From assembly GCF_002812045.1 (NCBI RefSeq), contig NZ_NPEG01000016.1, positions 1 through 64,000 of the forward strand: a stretch of 64,000 bases of DNA, written 5' to 3'. The notes beneath the pieces were generated by a model. The model was not told where the DNA came from. It ran no database searches and saw nothing but the letters and a program-made list of their open reading frames with translations. Each line of letters opens with the position of its first letter. Position 1 is the stretch's first letter. The DNA comes from Leptospira haakeii (lineage in GTDB: Bacteria; Spirochaetota; Leptospiria; Leptospirales; Leptospiraceae). Below, piece by piece: positions 6,231 to 15,902 of this stretch. A program made the position numbers and the translations under genes.

Positions 6231-7268
6231 TCAGAGATCGTCCAAAGGACTTTTGACCTTAGAAACCATCGGGTCAACAATTCTAGCGTAGATCTCCGTG
6301 GTTTTTACGGAAACGTGGCCAAGCAATCTTTGGATCATTTTGATCGAGGTGCCTGACTCCAAGAGATGAATTGCAAACGCGTGTCTCAAGTCGTGGATTG
6401 AAACATCCTTAGTGATGCCTGCTTGTTTCTTAGCGGCGGTGAATATTTTTTCCGCGGTTCTAATACTTAGATTTTTTCCGGGGATTTGGCCTGTGAAAAT
6501 CCAGGAACTTCTGCCTTGGTGTTTCAACAAGTCGCTTAGATCTTCTTTGCAACTATTGGGCAAAAGACTAAAACGGTCCTTCTTCCCTTTACCTTGTCGG
6601 ATGCGAATGGACTTTTTATCCCAATCTAAATCGTATCCTTTTAACTTTACGAGTTCCCCTACTCTTAAGCCGGATCCATAACAAAGTTTCAATAGAAGTT
6701 TATGTTTAGGATTGGAAAGAGATTCTATAATGCGAACGACTTCTTTCCTGGATAAAGATTCTGGGATCTTGTTCTCTCTTTTAGGAAGAGGGTAAGAAGT
6801 TAGGAATCTACTACCTATTACAGTATTATAATAAAATTTAAAAGATTGAAGAGCTGATCTTAGAGAATTAGAAGCTAAGTTTTTTTCGTATAAAATCCGG
6901 TCCAAGTAGATCTTCAATTCGGACTCTGTAACTGTGTATGGATTTTTTTCAACGGACCTTAAGAAAGCTCGGTTATATAAAAAATAGGACTTCAGGGTTT
7001 TCTTGCTATAATTCCGTCTTAACACCTCCGTTTTAAGCGGAATAAGAAGAATATCAGGTTCCGCTTCTATCTTCTCTCGATGAGTAGAAATAAATTCGGA
7101 TAGAAAAGAATCAGAGAACGGTATTTTCCAAAATTTGAGCTGATGGTTCCAAACTGCATTCGGCATTTTGGACAATTTTTGGAAGAGTTCAATGTCGTAA
7201 GAAAACGAAATGGCACTGAAGCAGTGTCCATTCTCCCAGTGTTTCCAAATTTTGACTTTTTGGGGCAT
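6231..7268 (-). CDS. Tyrosine recombinase, IntI/Xer-related, adjoining the cassette array
   Basis: 345 residues. The N-terminal 65 residues hold a small domain with VWNHQLKFWKIPFS, like the extra N-terminal module of Bacteroidetes-type integrases. A SAM-like core-binding domain follows (about 75-160), then the catalytic domain with R202 (GLRVGE), a Lys near 227 (GKGKKDR), H292/R295 (HDLRH), H318 (LLGHVS) and Tyr327 (EIYARI). The C-terminus ends KVKSPLDDL, resembling the SPLD tail common in integron integrases. The stretch between SLLPNS and HDLRH is short, so the IntI-specific extra helices are apparently missing. It is transcribed towards the array. It could be the array's integrase or a Xer relative placed there by chance. 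Confidence 0.85.
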   Translation of the reverse strand: MPQKVKIWKHWENGHCFSAISFSYDIELFQKLSKMPNAVWNHQLKFWKIPFSDSFLSEFISTHREKIEAEPDILLIPLKTEVLRRNYSKKTLKSYFLYNRAFLRSVEKNPYTVTESELKIYLDRILYEKNLASNSLRSALQSFKFYYNTVIGSRFLTSYPLPKRENKIPESLSRKEVVRIIESLSNPKHKLLLKLCYGSGLRVGELVKLKGYDLDWDKKSIRIRQGKGKKDRFSLLPNSCKEDLSDLLKHQGRSSWIFTGQIPGKNLSIRTAEKIFTAAKKQAGITKDVSIHDLRHAFAIHLLESGTSIKMIQRLLGHVSVKTTEIYARIVDPMVSKVKSPLDDL

Positions 7269-7790
7269 AGGGAGAAGATAGAAAAATACTAAATATATGT
7301 ATAGTAATTATTTTAATTTTAGAATATAGCTCCGCCTCTTCAGTCACACTGAAACAAAAAAAATCCTATTAAAAAGAAATCGTCGGACCTCATTTGACGC
7401 TTCTGGGTAGAGTTTTGCCTTTTTTATTCGCGTTTCGACTTATTGCCAGCAAATTCCGAAATTCCAGGAAGGTTACCAGAAAAATATCCGTTATGCGCCC
7501 CTTACGGACAATTTTACTGATTAAAAAATGAAAAATTATTAAGAGTGGTCCGGCAGCAGAGAAAGATCGTCTAACATACTTTGTTGGAAGATTTTCTAGA
7601 AGTATACTTAAGTGATCCCATCACTCAAAGGACAATTCTGGAATGACAAAACTTCCATAGTTCTTTAAAAACGGAATGGATTCTAATGGAACTTTTTAGG
7701 AAATTAGATATTCTATTTTATCCGTATTCTTTAATTTTGAAATGAATTCGTTTATTTTCGGATCTTTCATTTCTATATTAGGCAAACCAG
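7269..7790. other. 522-bp spacer between the island and the signalling cluster
   Basis: It holds no convincing gene. The part next to the recombinase start is very AT-rich and should hold its promoter. A GTTATGCGCC box (7490-7499) resembles an attC R' box, but I see no matching AAC half or palindrome. The right part leads to the kinase start at 7791, with only a weak ribosome site (AGGCAAACCAG). Confidence 0.5.
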
Positions 7791-10244
7791 ATGGATCATT
7801 CTTCTTCCAGCCCTGATTTTCGTCTTCTTTTCGAGAAGGTTCCAGGTTTGTATCTGGTACTTTCTCCCGAGCTTAAAATTATAGCAGTAAGCGATGGATA
7901 CTGCAAAGCCACTCTAACTGAAAGAGAGAAAATCCTAGGCAGAGGGATTTTCGAAGTTTTTCCAGACAATCCAGACGATCCAGAAGCAACAGGAGTGAGC
8001 AATCTTCGCAGTTCCCTTCTCCGTGTTTTGGAAACGAAAGCAATGGATACGATGGCGGTTCAAAAATATGATATCCAACTTCCAGAGGAAGAAGGCGGAG
8101 GTTTTACCGTTAAATATTGGAGTCCTTTAAATTCTCCTGTTTTGGATAAAAAAGGAAAGGTAATTTGCATCATCCATAAAGCGGAAGATGTTACAGAATT
8201 TGTTCTCCTAAAAGAAAGAGGAGAAAAACAATCAGAGATGACTGAAGCACTTCGTTCCCGTACGGAAGAGATGGAAACAGAGATCATTCGTCGCTCTCAG
8301 GAATTGCAGTCCGCGAATAAAAGTTTAAGAGAAACCGAAAAAATTAAAAACGAATTTTTTGCAAATGTCTCTCACGAACTTAGAACCCCCCTTAGTTTGA
8401 TTTTAGCTCCAGTGGAATCCATTCTTACGGATAAAAAGTCCAATCTCTCTTCCAATAATACCCAAATGTTGGAAACGGTTCACAATAATTCGATCAGACT
8501 TCTTCAAATGGTGAACAGTTTATTAGATTTTTCTAAATTTGAAGCAGGAAAAATGAAGGTGGAACTTGAATCCACGAATATAAGTAATTTGATCCAGGCC
8601 ATTTTGAAAGATTTCGAGCCGAGCGCTTCGGAGAAGAACATACAAATCCAAAAAGAAATACCTCCTTCCGATTTGTATGTTCTGATTGATCGTTATTTAT
8701 TCGAAAGGATCTTCTTTAATCTTCTTTCTAATGCATTAAAATTCACTCCTAAGGGTGGGGAAGTCTCAGTTACCCTAACTTATTCGGATGATCAACTTTT
8801 TCTTACCGTTCAAGATTCCGGGATCGGGATATCGGATGCAGACCAAAAAATTATTTTTAAAAAGTTCCAGCAGGCAGAAGGTTCTTCTACCAGAAAGTAC
8901 GGTGGTACTGGAATAGGTCTTGCTATGGTAAAAGATTTTTCGGAACTTTTAGGCGGTTCTGTAGAAGTTACTAGCAAACTGGATTCAGGAAGCAAATTTA
9001 GCGTCAAAATTCCGGCTGAAAAAGCGGACTCTGATGAAAGGGACCCTTCTTCCAAAATTTTTTCCCATTCTCCTCAATATTCTAGTTTAGAGATCCCTAA
9101 TAAAGAAGATACGAATCTTTCGGATAAGCCTAAAGTTCTGATCTGTGAGGATAATGAAGATCTTTCTAGTTATATCTATTCACTTCTCTCTCCTTTATAC
9201 CAGGTCAAGTCTGCTCAGAATGGAAAAGAAGGATTAAAATTAGTCTATCTCTGGGAGCCGGACCTGGTTCTTTCGGATGTGATGATGCCGGAGATGGACG
9301 GCGTCGAACTCTGCAAAGAGATCAAAGCAGATCCTAAAATTTCCAAAACAATCGTCGTTCTTCTTACAGCCCTAACCCATAGAGAAGCTATGTTAAAAGG
9401 TTGGGAAGCGAAGGCGGATGAGTATTTATGCAAACCTTTCCATCCGGAAGAATTGATCGTAAGAGTGAAGTCTCTTCTTGCAATTGCAGAAGATAGGAAA
9501 AAGAATTTAGAAAAATTAGAACAAAAAAACTTCGAACTGGAATTTGCAAATTCTGAGTTAGAAGCATTCTCCTATTCGGTCTCCCATGACTTGAGAGCAC
9601 CATTGAGAGCAATCCAGGGCTACACTCAAATGATCCTAGAAGATCATAGCTCCGTTTTGGACGCTGACGGGATACGTTTCTTAAATGTGCTGATCGACTC
9701 CACAAAAAGAATGGAGAATCTGATCGATAATTTATTAGAATTCTCTAAAGTAGGGAAAAAAGAGCTCAAGGATTCCACTTTCGATCTTACTGAAGTCGCC
9801 GAAAATGTAGTAAGTCAGATCAAGGACCAAACAGAACATAACGCTGAAATTATTATTCACCCACTCGCAAACGTAACTACGGATCGAGATATGATGTCTT
9901 ACGTATTCCAGAACCTGATTTCCAACGCGGTAAAATATTCCGCCAAAAAAGAAAAACCTAAGGTAGAGATCGGAGTTACGAATACAGAAAAAGGTAAAAC
10001 ATTCTTCGTAAAAGATAACGGGGCCGGTTTCGATATGAAATATTATAATCGACTATTCGGTGTTTTCCAAAGATTGCATAGACAAGATGAATTTTCGGGC
10101 ACAGGAGTCGGTCTCGCAATCGTTCACAGGATCGTCACAAGATACAAGGGTTCGGTTTGGGCAGAAGGTAAAATAGGAGAAGGTGCATCCTTCTTCTTTA
10201 CCTTGGGAGAAAGAGCAGGAACCGCGGTCGGTTTCCGCAATTGA
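7791..10244 (+). CDS. Hybrid sensor kinase with two kinase modules (PAS-HK-REC-HK)
   Basis: 817 residues, no membrane helix, so cytosolic. Order: PAS domain (about 10-140), coiled coil (145-185), HisKA with phospho-acceptor His195 (VSHELRTPLS) and HATPase (GIGIS and GTGIGLAM boxes, to about 415), receiver domain (about 445-565, phospho-acceptor D496 in LSDVMMPEMDG), then a second HisKA with His599 (VSHDLRAPLRAIQGY, phytochrome-kinase type) and HATPase with GTGVGLAI. It would sense a small ligand or redox state through PAS and relay within one chain. It is first in a plus-strand run of four signalling genes, separated from the next by 143 bp. Ligand and target are unknown. Confidence 0.9.
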   Translation: MDHSSSSPDFRLLFEKVPGLYLVLSPELKIIAVSDGYCKATLTEREKILGRGIFEVFPDNPDDPEATGVSNLRSSLLRVLETKAMDTMAVQKYDIQLPEEEGGGFTVKYWSPLNSPVLDKKGKVICIIHKAEDVTEFVLLKERGEKQSEMTEALRSRTEEMETEIIRRSQELQSANKSLRETEKIKNEFFANVSHELRTPLSLILAPVESILTDKKSNLSSNNTQMLETVHNNSIRLLQMVNSLLDFSKFEAGKMKVELESTNISNLIQAILKDFEPSASEKNIQIQKEIPPSDLYVLIDRYLFERIFFNLLSNALKFTPKGGEVSVTLTYSDDQLFLTVQDSGIGISDADQKIIFKKFQQAEGSSTRKYGGTGIGLAMVKDFSELLGGSVEVTSKLDSGSKFSVKIPAEKADSDERDPSSKIFSHSPQYSSLEIPNKEDTNLSDKPKVLICEDNEDLSSYIYSLLSPLYQVKSAQNGKEGLKLVYLWEPDLVLSDVMMPEMDGVELCKEIKADPKISKTIVVLLTALTHREAMLKGWEAKADEYLCKPFHPEELIVRVKSLLAIAEDRKKNLEKLEQKNFELEFANSELEAFSYSVSHDLRAPLRAIQGYTQMILEDHSSVLDADGIRFLNVLIDSTKRMENLIDNLLEFSKVGKKELKDSTFDLTEVAENVVSQIKDQTEHNAEIIIHPLANVTTDRDMMSYVFQNLISNAVKYSAKKEKPKVEIGVTNTEKGKTFFVKDNGAGFDMKYYNRLFGVFQRLHRQDEFSGTGVGLAIVHRIVTRYKGSVWAEGKIGEGASFFFTLGERAGTAVGFRN

Positions 10245-10387
10245 ATAGGCATTTAACTCTATAATTTCTTTACTTAAGAGATAGATTTATCCTCTGAAGA
10301 TTGAATAGATCCAACTAATACGTCTTATATTTTCAGCTCAGAAACTTTCTCCTTGAGCCGAAGGAGTGGCTTTCGATATTAGTTTGC

Positions 10388-12907
10388 ATGGGAACGGAAG
10401 TCCAATCTTTAGCCTGGTTCAAATGGACACCCTACGCAATCCTTCCTTTAATCAGTCTCTCTCTATCTATTCTATCTCTTAAAATAGGATTCAAAAGTAG
10501 ACAAACTTCCGGCGCTCCGGAATTCATCTTAGTATGCCTTGGAATCATTCTTTATAGTTTCGGTTATTTTTGGGAGATAGTCAGCATAAGACCTGAGAAC
10601 ATTATTTTTTGGGATAATTTCCAATTTATAGGTCCTGATCTTCTGATTGCTTCTCTTCTTTTCCTCTGTTTAAGGGTAGCTAACTTAAATAGATTCATTC
10701 ACCCAATTAGTGTACTTCTTTTTTCAATCATTCCTATCTGCACCGAAATTGCAGTTTGGTTCGGGCCGGCAGAATGGATCCGCCCTTCTTTCCGATTCGA
10801 CCCCTCTGCTCCTTGGCTTGCTCTAATCTATGAATATGGGCCTTGGATGCAGGTCTATGTAATCAATTCAATCTCCATATTCACCCTATGTATTATAATT
10901 TTAATATACGGCGCCTGGTCTCAAAGAGCGTTCCATAGGATCAGATGTTTGGTATTTATGATCGGGATCTCTCTTCCCTTCGGAAGTCAAGTAATGACTG
11001 CCGGAGGTTTTATTCCTTTCGTCCATCCTAAATTGGATATCTTTCCGTTAGCGGCAAGCTTTGCATTGATCGTCTGGATGTACGGTCTTTTCTATTTCAG
11101 GATCTTAAACCTGATCCCCTTAGCAAGAAACCAAGTTTTCGAATATATACAAGATGCAGTTTTTGTAATGAATTCTTCCGGCTTTCTTTTGGACTGTAAT
11201 GTTTCCGCCCTACATCTGCTTGGAACAGCAAGGCTCAAACAAAATTCCAAACTTTCTGAATTTCTTCCCGACCTAGATGTTCTTGTAGAAGAATGTCACA
11301 CCAACCGAAAGGCGAATACGGAATGGAAAACGAATCACGGAAAATATTATGACGTTTCCGTTCGCTCCCAAAGAGCAGAAGGTTCTCAATTCGCAATTAT
11401 AGTTTTGAGAGATGTGACCCAAAGGGCAATTTCCGAAAGAAAACTTTCGGAAAGAAGGGATATTCTCCAGAGTATTCTAGATTCCACTAGTATCTTATTT
11501 TTGGTTTTAGACGGAGATGGTAAATTAATTTTATTGAATAGAGCCTGTTTAGAGACCACAGGATTCGACCTAATGGAGTTGGAAGGAAAAGTTTTTTGGG
11601 AAACGGAACTATTTGCGGAAGAAAGTAAGACAATTGCAAAAGTTTTCGAACAACGTTTTGCAAAGAAAAGGTTCCCAAAACACACAAGTGTACTTCTAAG
11701 GACCAAAGATGGAAAATCCAGAAGGACTCTTTGGGAGCATAAAGAAGTTAGAGATAGAAACGGCCATTTACAATATGTGATCTCGACCGGAACTGATGCA
11801 ACAGGTTTAAAAGAAGCAGAATTCAGAATAGAAACATTACAAAGAGCCAATGAAGAAATTCTTTCCCAAAAGGAAATCATCGAATCCCAAAAATTCAATC
11901 TGGAAGATGCTCTTCAAAGCCTAAAAAGAACGCAAGCAAAACTGATCCAAGCTTCCAAACTTGCAGACCTAGGACAATTAGCCGCAGGGATTGCTCATGA
12001 GATCAACAATCCCATAGGCGCGATCCAAGCTGCAGGTTTTAATATTCTCTCTTATTTAGAAAGGATAAGAACGGACTTACGTTCTATTCTTCCACTTCTC
12101 TCTTCCTTATCTGACAAGGACTGGAATTCATATAAAGAACTTATCTCTTTAGGAGTTTCTTCCAAAGAGATACTGATCGGTTTAGAAAGAAGAAGAATAC
12201 TTGCAGAGATTAAAACTGAAATGAAATCCGCAAATATTCTCCTTCCCGAAGAAACTGCCGAATTTTTCGTGGATTTCGGAATTTCATCTTCCTGGAAAAA
12301 TTTTGAAAGAATATTAAAAAATCAGAATACTAGGGAGCTACTTCCCTTCTTCTTAAATCTTTTGGGTCCGGAACAATGTGTGGATACGATCAAAACCGCA
12401 GTAGAACGTTCCGCAAAAATTGTATATGCGCTTAGAAGTTTTGCACATTTTGAGTCTTCTCATAAGAAAAGAAAATTTTCCTTAAAAGAAAATATAGATA
12501 CTGTTCTTACATTGTATCAAAATCTGTTCAAACATGGCGTTGAAGTTTCGACTAACTTGGATGGGATCCCGGAATTTTTAGGTTTTCCGGATGATTTAAT
12601 GCATCTATGGACAAATTTGATCATGAATTCCGTCCAAGCAATGTCTTATAAAGGTTCGATCGGAATAAACGCTGTCTTGCAAGAAAAGGAAGTAATAGTT
12701 TCCATCCAAGATAAGGGGCCCGGAATCCCTGCGGAAGTGAAAGACCAAGTATTCGACGTATTCTTTACCACCAAACCTTTGGGAGAAGGTTCCGGTTTAG
12801 GTTTGGATATAGCAAAGCGGATTGTAGAAAAACATAAAGGAAGGATCTGGTTTGAATCTTCTCCTGGAAATACTATATTTTATGTGGGGCTTCCTTTCGA
12901 GGTCTGA
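10388..12907 (+). CDS. 7TM sensor histidine kinase with PAS domains
   Basis: 839 residues. The first 225 residues form about seven membrane helices (HisKA_7TM-type sensor), followed by two PAS domains (about 250-345 and 355-480; the second ends in a PAC-like TGTDATGLKEAE), a coiled coil (485-525) and a HisKA domain with His537 in AGIAHEINNPIGAIQ. A long helical insert of about 130 residues follows before the remaining kinase helix and the HATPase domain (GPGIP and GSGLGLDI boxes). There is no receiver domain, so phosphate must go to another protein; the downstream genes encode receivers. The stop is six bases before the next start, so these two are in one operon. Confidence 0.9.
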   Translation: MGTEVQSLAWFKWTPYAILPLISLSLSILSLKIGFKSRQTSGAPEFILVCLGIILYSFGYFWEIVSIRPENIIFWDNFQFIGPDLLIASLLFLCLRVANLNRFIHPISVLLFSIIPICTEIAVWFGPAEWIRPSFRFDPSAPWLALIYEYGPWMQVYVINSISIFTLCIIILIYGAWSQRAFHRIRCLVFMIGISLPFGSQVMTAGGFIPFVHPKLDIFPLAASFALIVWMYGLFYFRILNLIPLARNQVFEYIQDAVFVMNSSGFLLDCNVSALHLLGTARLKQNSKLSEFLPDLDVLVEECHTNRKANTEWKTNHGKYYDVSVRSQRAEGSQFAIIVLRDVTQRAISERKLSERRDILQSILDSTSILFLVLDGDGKLILLNRACLETTGFDLMELEGKVFWETELFAEESKTIAKVFEQRFAKKRFPKHTSVLLRTKDGKSRRTLWEHKEVRDRNGHLQYVISTGTDATGLKEAEFRIETLQRANEEILSQKEIIESQKFNLEDALQSLKRTQAKLIQASKLADLGQLAAGIAHEINNPIGAIQAAGFNILSYLERIRTDLRSILPLLSSLSDKDWNSYKELISLGVSSKEILIGLERRRILAEIKTEMKSANILLPEETAEFFVDFGISSSWKNFERILKNQNTRELLPFFLNLLGPEQCVDTIKTAVERSAKIVYALRSFAHFESSHKKRKFSLKENIDTVLTLYQNLFKHGVEVSTNLDGIPEFLGFPDDLMHLWTNLIMNSVQAMSYKGSIGINAVLQEKEVIVSIQDKGPGIPAEVKDQVFDVFFTTKPLGEGSGLGLDIAKRIVEKHKGRIWFESSPGNTIFYVGLPFEV

Positions 12908-12913
12908 GTTTTT

Positions 12914-15883
12914 GTGATCGCATTTTTAGATAATTTTTTCATTTATGATTCTTCCGTAAAACTTCTTACGGCTACGTACAATCCTTGGCTGGTAGTTCTT
13001 TCGGTTTTGATGGCGATATTTGCATCTTATATCGCTCTTCAGATTGTAGGACAGAAGGTTCCGGAATCTTCTCCACCAATTACAAAGTATTTAATTTCTT
13101 CCGCAGCAAGCTTGGCCTTAGGTTGTGGAGTTTGGTCCATGCACTTTATCGGAATGCTTTCCTTTGAACTATGCACGACCGTTCAATATGATAAAAGCCT
13201 AACAATCTTATCTATATTTCCTAGCCTTCTTGCTTCTACCGTCGCGCTTTCTTTCGTGAACAGACCTAAAATTTCAAGCACCGAACTAATATTAGGCGGA
13301 GTACTTGTAGGCTCTGGGATTGGAGCAATGCATTATACTGGTATGGGCGCGGTAGAAACCGCCCCATACTTACGTTATGATCCTTGGTTCTTCGCATTGT
13401 CCATTATAGTGGCAGTGGTACTTGCAATTTTATCTCTTTGGGTAAGATTCGGTTTAGAAAATTTGAAATTAGGGACTCTCTGGCCTTCTATTATTTCTTC
13501 AGTAACCATGGGATCTGCTATTTCTGGAATGCATTATACTGGAATGGCAGCTGCTAGATTTATTGGAGAAGAGACCACCCCCACTCCTCAAACCGCGGAT
13601 TCTACCTTTCTTGCACTTTCAGTTTCTTTGATAACGATTGCATTCACTCTATTCGCATTCGCGGTTAACTGGTTCTTAAGATATCGTGACCTAGTAAACG
13701 ATTTAAGGATAAGTGAATCCAGACTTAGGACGATAATCACCACCGCAGTGGATGGTGTAATCACAATGGACTCTCAAGGTAGGATCAGAGAATTCAACCG
13801 CTCCGCAGAACTGATTTTCGGCTACACAAACAAAGAAGTGATCGGAAAAAATATCAGAGAGTTGATGCCTGATCCGTATTACACAGTAAGAGATAAAAAT
13901 TCAGAGACCATGTTAAGTGCAGGTTTTGCTAAAATTATCGGAAGCAGTAGAGAAGTTATAGGTATCAGAAAAGATGGTTCCGACTTCCCAATACGTCTGG
14001 CAATTGGACATGGGAAACTCGCTGGCGAAGATCTATTCGTTGGTTTTGTTACTGATATCAGTGACAGAAAAATGATAGAGAACGCTTTAAAACAGAGTGA
14101 ACAGCAAGTGCGCTCCTTGATTGAAAATATTCCTGGGATCACTTATAGATGTCTTCCAAATAATGACTGGAATATGTTATTCATGAGTGATGCTTCCGAA
14201 TCAATCACCGGTTATCCTGTCCAAGATTTTATAAGCGCAGAATCTGTACGATCTTTCAAAGATATTGTGCATCCTGAAGATATTAAAATGGTAGAGTCCA
14301 TAGTTGATTCTGCAGTTGCAGGAAAAAGAGCATTTACTTTAGAGTATAGAATTATCCACCAAAATGGAGAGACCCGATGGCTTTGGGATAATGGATGCGG
14401 AGTTTATGGTGGAAATGGAGAAGCAATCTTTATCGACGGAGTTATTCTAGATATCACTGAAAGAAGAATGATAGAAGAAGCATTACGCAAAGAGAAAGAA
14501 AAAGCAGAACTTGCTGCGATCACTAAAACTTCTTTCTTAGCGAATATGAGTCATGAGATCAGAACTCCAATGAACGCTATCTTAGGATTTACTGAAGTTC
14601 TTCTTTCCGACGAATTAGAAAAAAATCATAGAACCCATTTAGAAACCGTAAAAAGTTCAGCAAAATCTTTATTAAGACTTTTGAATGATATCTTAAACAC
14701 CGCTAAATTAGAAAAAGGAGCGGTTGAATTAGAAGAAATGGACTTCTCCCTTTTCAAATTGATCGCAGAATTAAAATCCACTTTGGGTATCAGCACTCGA
14801 AAGAAAAATTTAGAATTTGAAGTGATACAAGGTCCAGATCTTCCTGAATTTTATAAGGGAGATTCTTTACGGATTAGACAGATATTGATGAACTTAATCG
14901 GCAATGCGGTCAAATTCACGGATAATGGAAAGGTTAGTTTAAAAGTTACCAGAGAAGATGGAAAACTTCATTTTGCAGTCCAAGATACTGGGATAGGGAT
15001 CCAAGCGGATCGACTTGAGAAAATTTTCGAACCATTCACGCAGGCGGATATTTCTACAACAAGACGTTTTGGTGGAACAGGATTAGGAACCACAATCTGT
15101 AAACAATTAACAGAATTGATGGGAGGAAAGATCTGGGCGGAGAGTACGCTCAGAAAAGGAAGTACGTTCCATGTTCTTCTTCCTTTAGAACTAGGAAAAC
15201 CTAGACAAGAAAACCAAATAAAAACAGGGATCAAACTTCCGGCTTTAAAGATCCTAGTTGTGGATGATGTAGAAAAAAATACGGAACTAGTAAGTCTTCT
15301 TCTCCAAAACCTTGGGCATCAGGTAGAATCGTCGTATAACGGTGAAGACGCGGTAAAAAAAGTCACGACCGGATCTTTCGATTTGGTTCTAATGGATATA
15401 CAAATGCCCGGATTGGATGGTCGCCAAGCTACTAGGGTGATCCGAATGCATGAGATGCAAGAAAATGTTTCCAGGACCCCTATTTTAGCATTGACCGCAA
15501 GCGTTTTTGAAGAAGATAAAAATGCGGCGACTGCGGCCGGGATGGATGGATTCGTCTCTAAACCTGTGGAGATGGATCAGATGATAGCTGAGATCGCAAG
15601 AGTAATCGGTCATTTTGAAATGATCGAAAATCCGGAAATTGATCCTTCCGGACAAGAAGAAGTAGAATGGGATCCTAAAAAAGCCTCCCTTCTAGCAAAA
15701 GAACTATCCGACTCTTTCCAAAGAGGTTCGATAGAAGAAGACTACTTAGAAGAATTTTCGGATCTGATCCGAACAAAAGTGGAAAATTCCGATTTTAAAT
15801 CTTTTCGTTCTAAAATAGAACAATTCGAATTCGAAGAGGCATATACTCTTCTCAAAAAATTCATTACCCAACTCGAATTATAA
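12914..15883 (+). CDS. MHYT-PAS-PAS hybrid sensor histidine kinase
   Basis: 989 residues from a GTG start at 12914. The N-terminal 250 residues are a seven-helix MHYT sensor with three repeats of the motif (MHFIGM, MHYTGM, MHYTGM), proposed in other bacteria to bind copper and sense O2, CO or NO. Two PAS domains follow (about 265-385 and 395-520), then HisKA with His547 (MSHEIRTPMNAI), HATPase with GTGLGTTI, a receiver domain with D828 (LMDIQMPG), and an Asp/Glu-rich helical tail of about 90 residues that may be an Hpt-like or dimer module without an obvious phospho-His. In an operon with both neighbours. Confidence 0.9.
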   Translation: MIAFLDNFFIYDSSVKLLTATYNPWLVVLSVLMAIFASYIALQIVGQKVPESSPPITKYLISSAASLALGCGVWSMHFIGMLSFELCTTVQYDKSLTILSIFPSLLASTVALSFVNRPKISSTELILGGVLVGSGIGAMHYTGMGAVETAPYLRYDPWFFALSIIVAVVLAILSLWVRFGLENLKLGTLWPSIISSVTMGSAISGMHYTGMAAARFIGEETTPTPQTADSTFLALSVSLITIAFTLFAFAVNWFLRYRDLVNDLRISESRLRTIITTAVDGVITMDSQGRIREFNRSAELIFGYTNKEVIGKNIRELMPDPYYTVRDKNSETMLSAGFAKIIGSSREVIGIRKDGSDFPIRLAIGHGKLAGEDLFVGFVTDISDRKMIENALKQSEQQVRSLIENIPGITYRCLPNNDWNMLFMSDASESITGYPVQDFISAESVRSFKDIVHPEDIKMVESIVDSAVAGKRAFTLEYRIIHQNGETRWLWDNGCGVYGGNGEAIFIDGVILDITERRMIEEALRKEKEKAELAAITKTSFLANMSHEIRTPMNAILGFTEVLLSDELEKNHRTHLETVKSSAKSLLRLLNDILNTAKLEKGAVELEEMDFSLFKLIAELKSTLGISTRKKNLEFEVIQGPDLPEFYKGDSLRIRQILMNLIGNAVKFTDNGKVSLKVTREDGKLHFAVQDTGIGIQADRLEKIFEPFTQADISTTRRFGGTGLGTTICKQLTELMGGKIWAESTLRKGSTFHVLLPLELGKPRQENQIKTGIKLPALKILVVDDVEKNTELVSLLLQNLGHQVESSYNGEDAVKKVTTGSFDLVLMDIQMPGLDGRQATRVIRMHEMQENVSRTPILALTASVFEEDKNAATAAGMDGFVSKPVEMDQMIAEIARVIGHFEMIENPEIDPSGQEEVEWDPKKASLLAKELSDSFQRGSIEEDYLEEFSDLIRTKVENSDFKSFRSKIEQFEFEEAYTLLKKFITQLEL

Positions 15884-15902
15884 ACGGATTTCGGAAAATA
15901 GA

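Larger units (their letters stand above)
1..7268 (-). mobile_element. Integron-like cassette array with adjacent tyrosine recombinase
   Basis: Reading leftwards on the minus strand there is a recombinase gene (7268-6231), a junction box GTTAGAC (6178-6172), then three complete cassettes and a partial fourth. Each cassette ends in an attC-like imperfect palindrome of about 155-160 bp. Genes start 25-90 bases after a GTT box and stop 18-80 bases before the next palindrome, as integron cassettes do. Each cassette has matched ends: GTTAGACGC with GCGTCTAAC (cassette 1, about 5426-6178), GTTATACGCC with GGCGTATAAC (cassette 2, about 4454-5284) and GTTATCTGC with GCAGATAAC (cassette 3, about 385-4312). 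The recombinase is transcribed towards the array, the reverse of class 1 integrons and like the arrangement described for Treponema denticola. Confidence 0.7.

Noticed and set aside
7490..7499. GTTATGCGCC box upstream of the recombinase, as a second attachment site
   Set aside because: It resembles an attC R' box, but no AAC partner box and no pairing arms were found, and no cassette lies to its right.
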